NCBI GenBank assembly: GCA_022578605.1
Contig: MU394161.1
Location: 18,833 to 82,832 of the forward strand
Direction of reading: 5' to 3'
DNA: 64,000 nucleotides
From: Camillea tinctor
Taxonomy: Eukaryota; Ascomycota; Sordariomycetes; Xylariales; Xylariaceae
A program made the position numbers and the translations under genes. Below, piece by piece: positions 62,801 through 64,000 of this stretch. The first letter of the stretch is position 1. Every line of letters begins with the position of its first letter. The notes under the pieces are model-generated. The model was not told the origin of the DNA. It did not search any database and saw only the letters and a list, made by a program, of their open reading frames with translations.

Positions 62801-63680
62801 GAGGCGTATGCCCAAAATTGTTGAGCTGGTCGATGTTCACCCCTGAGCCAATTAATTGATCAATGATACCTTTGAATGATGTTTGTCCTTCGCCACTAGC
62901 AACCAAGTGTAAACCAGTATTGCCATTCCTATTGACATCTGACATTGGGGCGTCAAATTTACCTAATTTGTAGACGCTCTCTACCTGTGCTTTCTGACAC
63001 GAAAATAAGACAGGCGTGTTTAAGAAATTATCTCTCTTATTGACATCTGCTCCGTGCTTGATAAGAAACCCGATCAGATTCGTATGGCCTCGACCAGAAG
63101 CTAGATGTAAACCAGTCATCCCATCTTCTCCTGGTTGATCAATTTCTACCTTCAAGGTACATACCATCCACTCAACAACTTCCTGACAACCATTGAGGCA
63201 TGCTGTATGAAAGGGTGTATTTGAAAAGTTGTTCTTCTCATGGACCTGCTCCCTCGATCCTCGTTCCAATAGAACTTGTAGAACCTGTAGATGGCCATAG
63301 ATGGCAGCAAAGTTAAAAGGTGTGCTGCCCATGTTGTCACGTTGGCTTATATCTGCTCCTCCATCGAGAAGGCATGTGACAATGTCTTTATGTCCATATC
63401 TGGATGCTGAACATAATGGAGTATACCTTTTCAGGTCTCGTTGATCAACACAGGCCTTGTTGGAGAGAAGCAGCTCCAGGCTGTCTTTGTGGCCGTATCG
63501 GGCCGCTAAGTGTAGTGCTGTTGCGCCGGTTCTTGCAACTTCTGCGTTGATATTTGCACCATTCTCTAGGAGAAGCTTGACTATTGAAGTCTTATTCAAT
63601 GCTGCTGCTAGAGCTAGTGGAGTTGTATCCAGTGTTGTATCATCCAGGGGGATTTTGGCCTATAAAGGTATCTCACTCAT
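59833..63680 (-). pseudogene. 5' part of an ankyrin-repeat/CorA-like gene, inactivated by nonsense mutations
   Basis: The reading starts at ATG 63680 (MSEIPL) and meets a stop after six codons. It then continues as at least ten ankyrin repeats to about 62000 (typical motifs: GATALHLAARYGHKDSLELL, GMTGLHLASGRGHTNLIGFL, GYTPLHTAIDFGHIDIALAL). A linker with FTALH and VVVWWLL follows, then a region conserved in fungal ankyrin/CorA proteins (GTVVDVYFHNGTV, SLREIIYEQGPNALIERVW) and the N-terminal part of the CorA-like domain (MPYLTIGTYQ, ITLDQYYYVAITDTSERDND, INQVWIWIIDE, MELVLGVATRSF). In-frame stops occur at 63660-63662, 62295-62297, 61989-61991, 61929-61931, 61851-61853, 61788-61790, 61737-61739 and 60542-60544. 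All of these are TAG or TAA where Gln (CAG/CAA) fits. A TGA at 61163-61165 and a frame change near 61690 add to the damage. If intact, it would be a large membrane-bound ankyrin protein. Confidence 0.82.
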
Positions 63681-63950
63681 CTCCTATTAACAGTTTAGAA
63701 GAGCGTGGAAAGAGTGAATCGTTTGTATATACCTACCTAGGTATATATTAAAAAAGAAACCCCCCAAAAACTAAGATGTTAGTATATATATTGGCTTGTC
63801 TACTATATCGCCTGCCCATCAATATGGGCTGATATATATATGCATACTGCGTAGTACTAACGAAAACCGAGCTGAAGTAGGTAGGTTTTAAGGGATTCTT
63901 AACAAGTATATGATCGACGGGTTTTCTCTTTTTTCCCCCTCTCGCGCGGG

Positions 63951-63951
<1 letters not shown>
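63681..63951. other. Upstream region of the ankyrin/CorA pseudogene
   Basis: AT-rich promoter-side sequence. It contains a TACCTAGGTA palindrome at 63734-63743 embedded in a larger near-palindrome (TATATACCTACCTAGGTATATA), and a T/C-rich run before the terminal G tract. Confidence 0.5.

Positions 63952-63999
<48 letters not shown>
63952..63999. repeat. Poly-G run of 48 bases at the window end
   Basis: An uninterrupted G homopolymer of 48 bases followed by a single A at the last position. It may be a true tract or an assembly or sequencing artefact. Confidence 0.9.

Positions 64000-64000
<1 letters not shown>

Noticed and set aside
56886..63680. Possibility that the ankyrin/CorA region is several separate small genes
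   Set aside because: The frames continue one after another across the stops with matching domain order, and the transposon junction rejoins in frame, so a single broken gene explains them better.

Overview
The window is nuclear DNA of a filamentous ascomycete (Pezizomycotina, most likely a Sordariomycete). The evidence is short GT-AG introns of about 50-90 bp in most genes, fungal-type orthologues (MED5, an Irc22-like ER protein, an Hnt3/aprataxin DNA-repair enzyme, a YLR419W/DHX57-type helicase), long gene-poor spacers, and C-to-T nonsense mutations of the kind left by repeat-induced point mutation (RIP). No tRNA, rRNA or CRISPR was recognised. Gene models were built by hand from splice-site and reading-frame continuity; exon lists are in each entry.

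Layout. 0.1-1.6 kb: a minus-strand cysteine-rich, single-pass membrane protein. 1.6-18.4 kb: a gene-poor stretch of about 17 kb. 18.5-23.9 kb: a conserved fungal protein of unknown function and Mediator subunit 5. 24.1-36.6 kb: five catabolic-type genes in a row (LigB-type extradiol dioxygenase, ALDH-like membrane-tailed protein, secreted arylsulfatase, CocE/NonD hydrolase, fumarylacetoacetase), with one apparently broken gene start between them. 37.2-47.1 kb: cellular maintenance genes (Irc22-like ER protein, large DEVH-box RNA helicase, aprataxin-like protein, AT-hook protein). 50.1-51.1 kb: a 14-3-3-like protein. 51.1-56.9 kb: gene-poor. 56.9-63.7 kb: a large ankyrin-repeat/CorA-like gene on the minus strand that is a pseudogene. 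It carries many in-frame stops, almost all explainable as CAG or CAA changed to TAG or TAA. It is also split inside its coding sequence by a 2.2-kb, extremely AT-rich transposon relic with 70-bp inverted repeats and a TA target-site duplication.

How the genes may work together. The 24-36.6 kb block could form a loose aromatic-compound breakdown set: sulfate ester release outside the cell, ester hydrolysis, ring opening, and C-C hydrolysis of a ring-cleavage product. This is inferred from gene order and families only. The remaining intact genes serve transcription, RNA handling, the ER and DNA repair, and show no operon-like relation.

The strongest unusual signals are the transposon-split, RIP-mutated ankyrin/CorA gene, the GC-rich transposon ends beside an AT-saturated interior, a 32-bp perfect AT palindrome just upstream of the AT-hook gene, an ALDH family protein without its catalytic residues but with a C-terminal membrane segment, and a recurring TACCTAGGTA palindrome in spacers.
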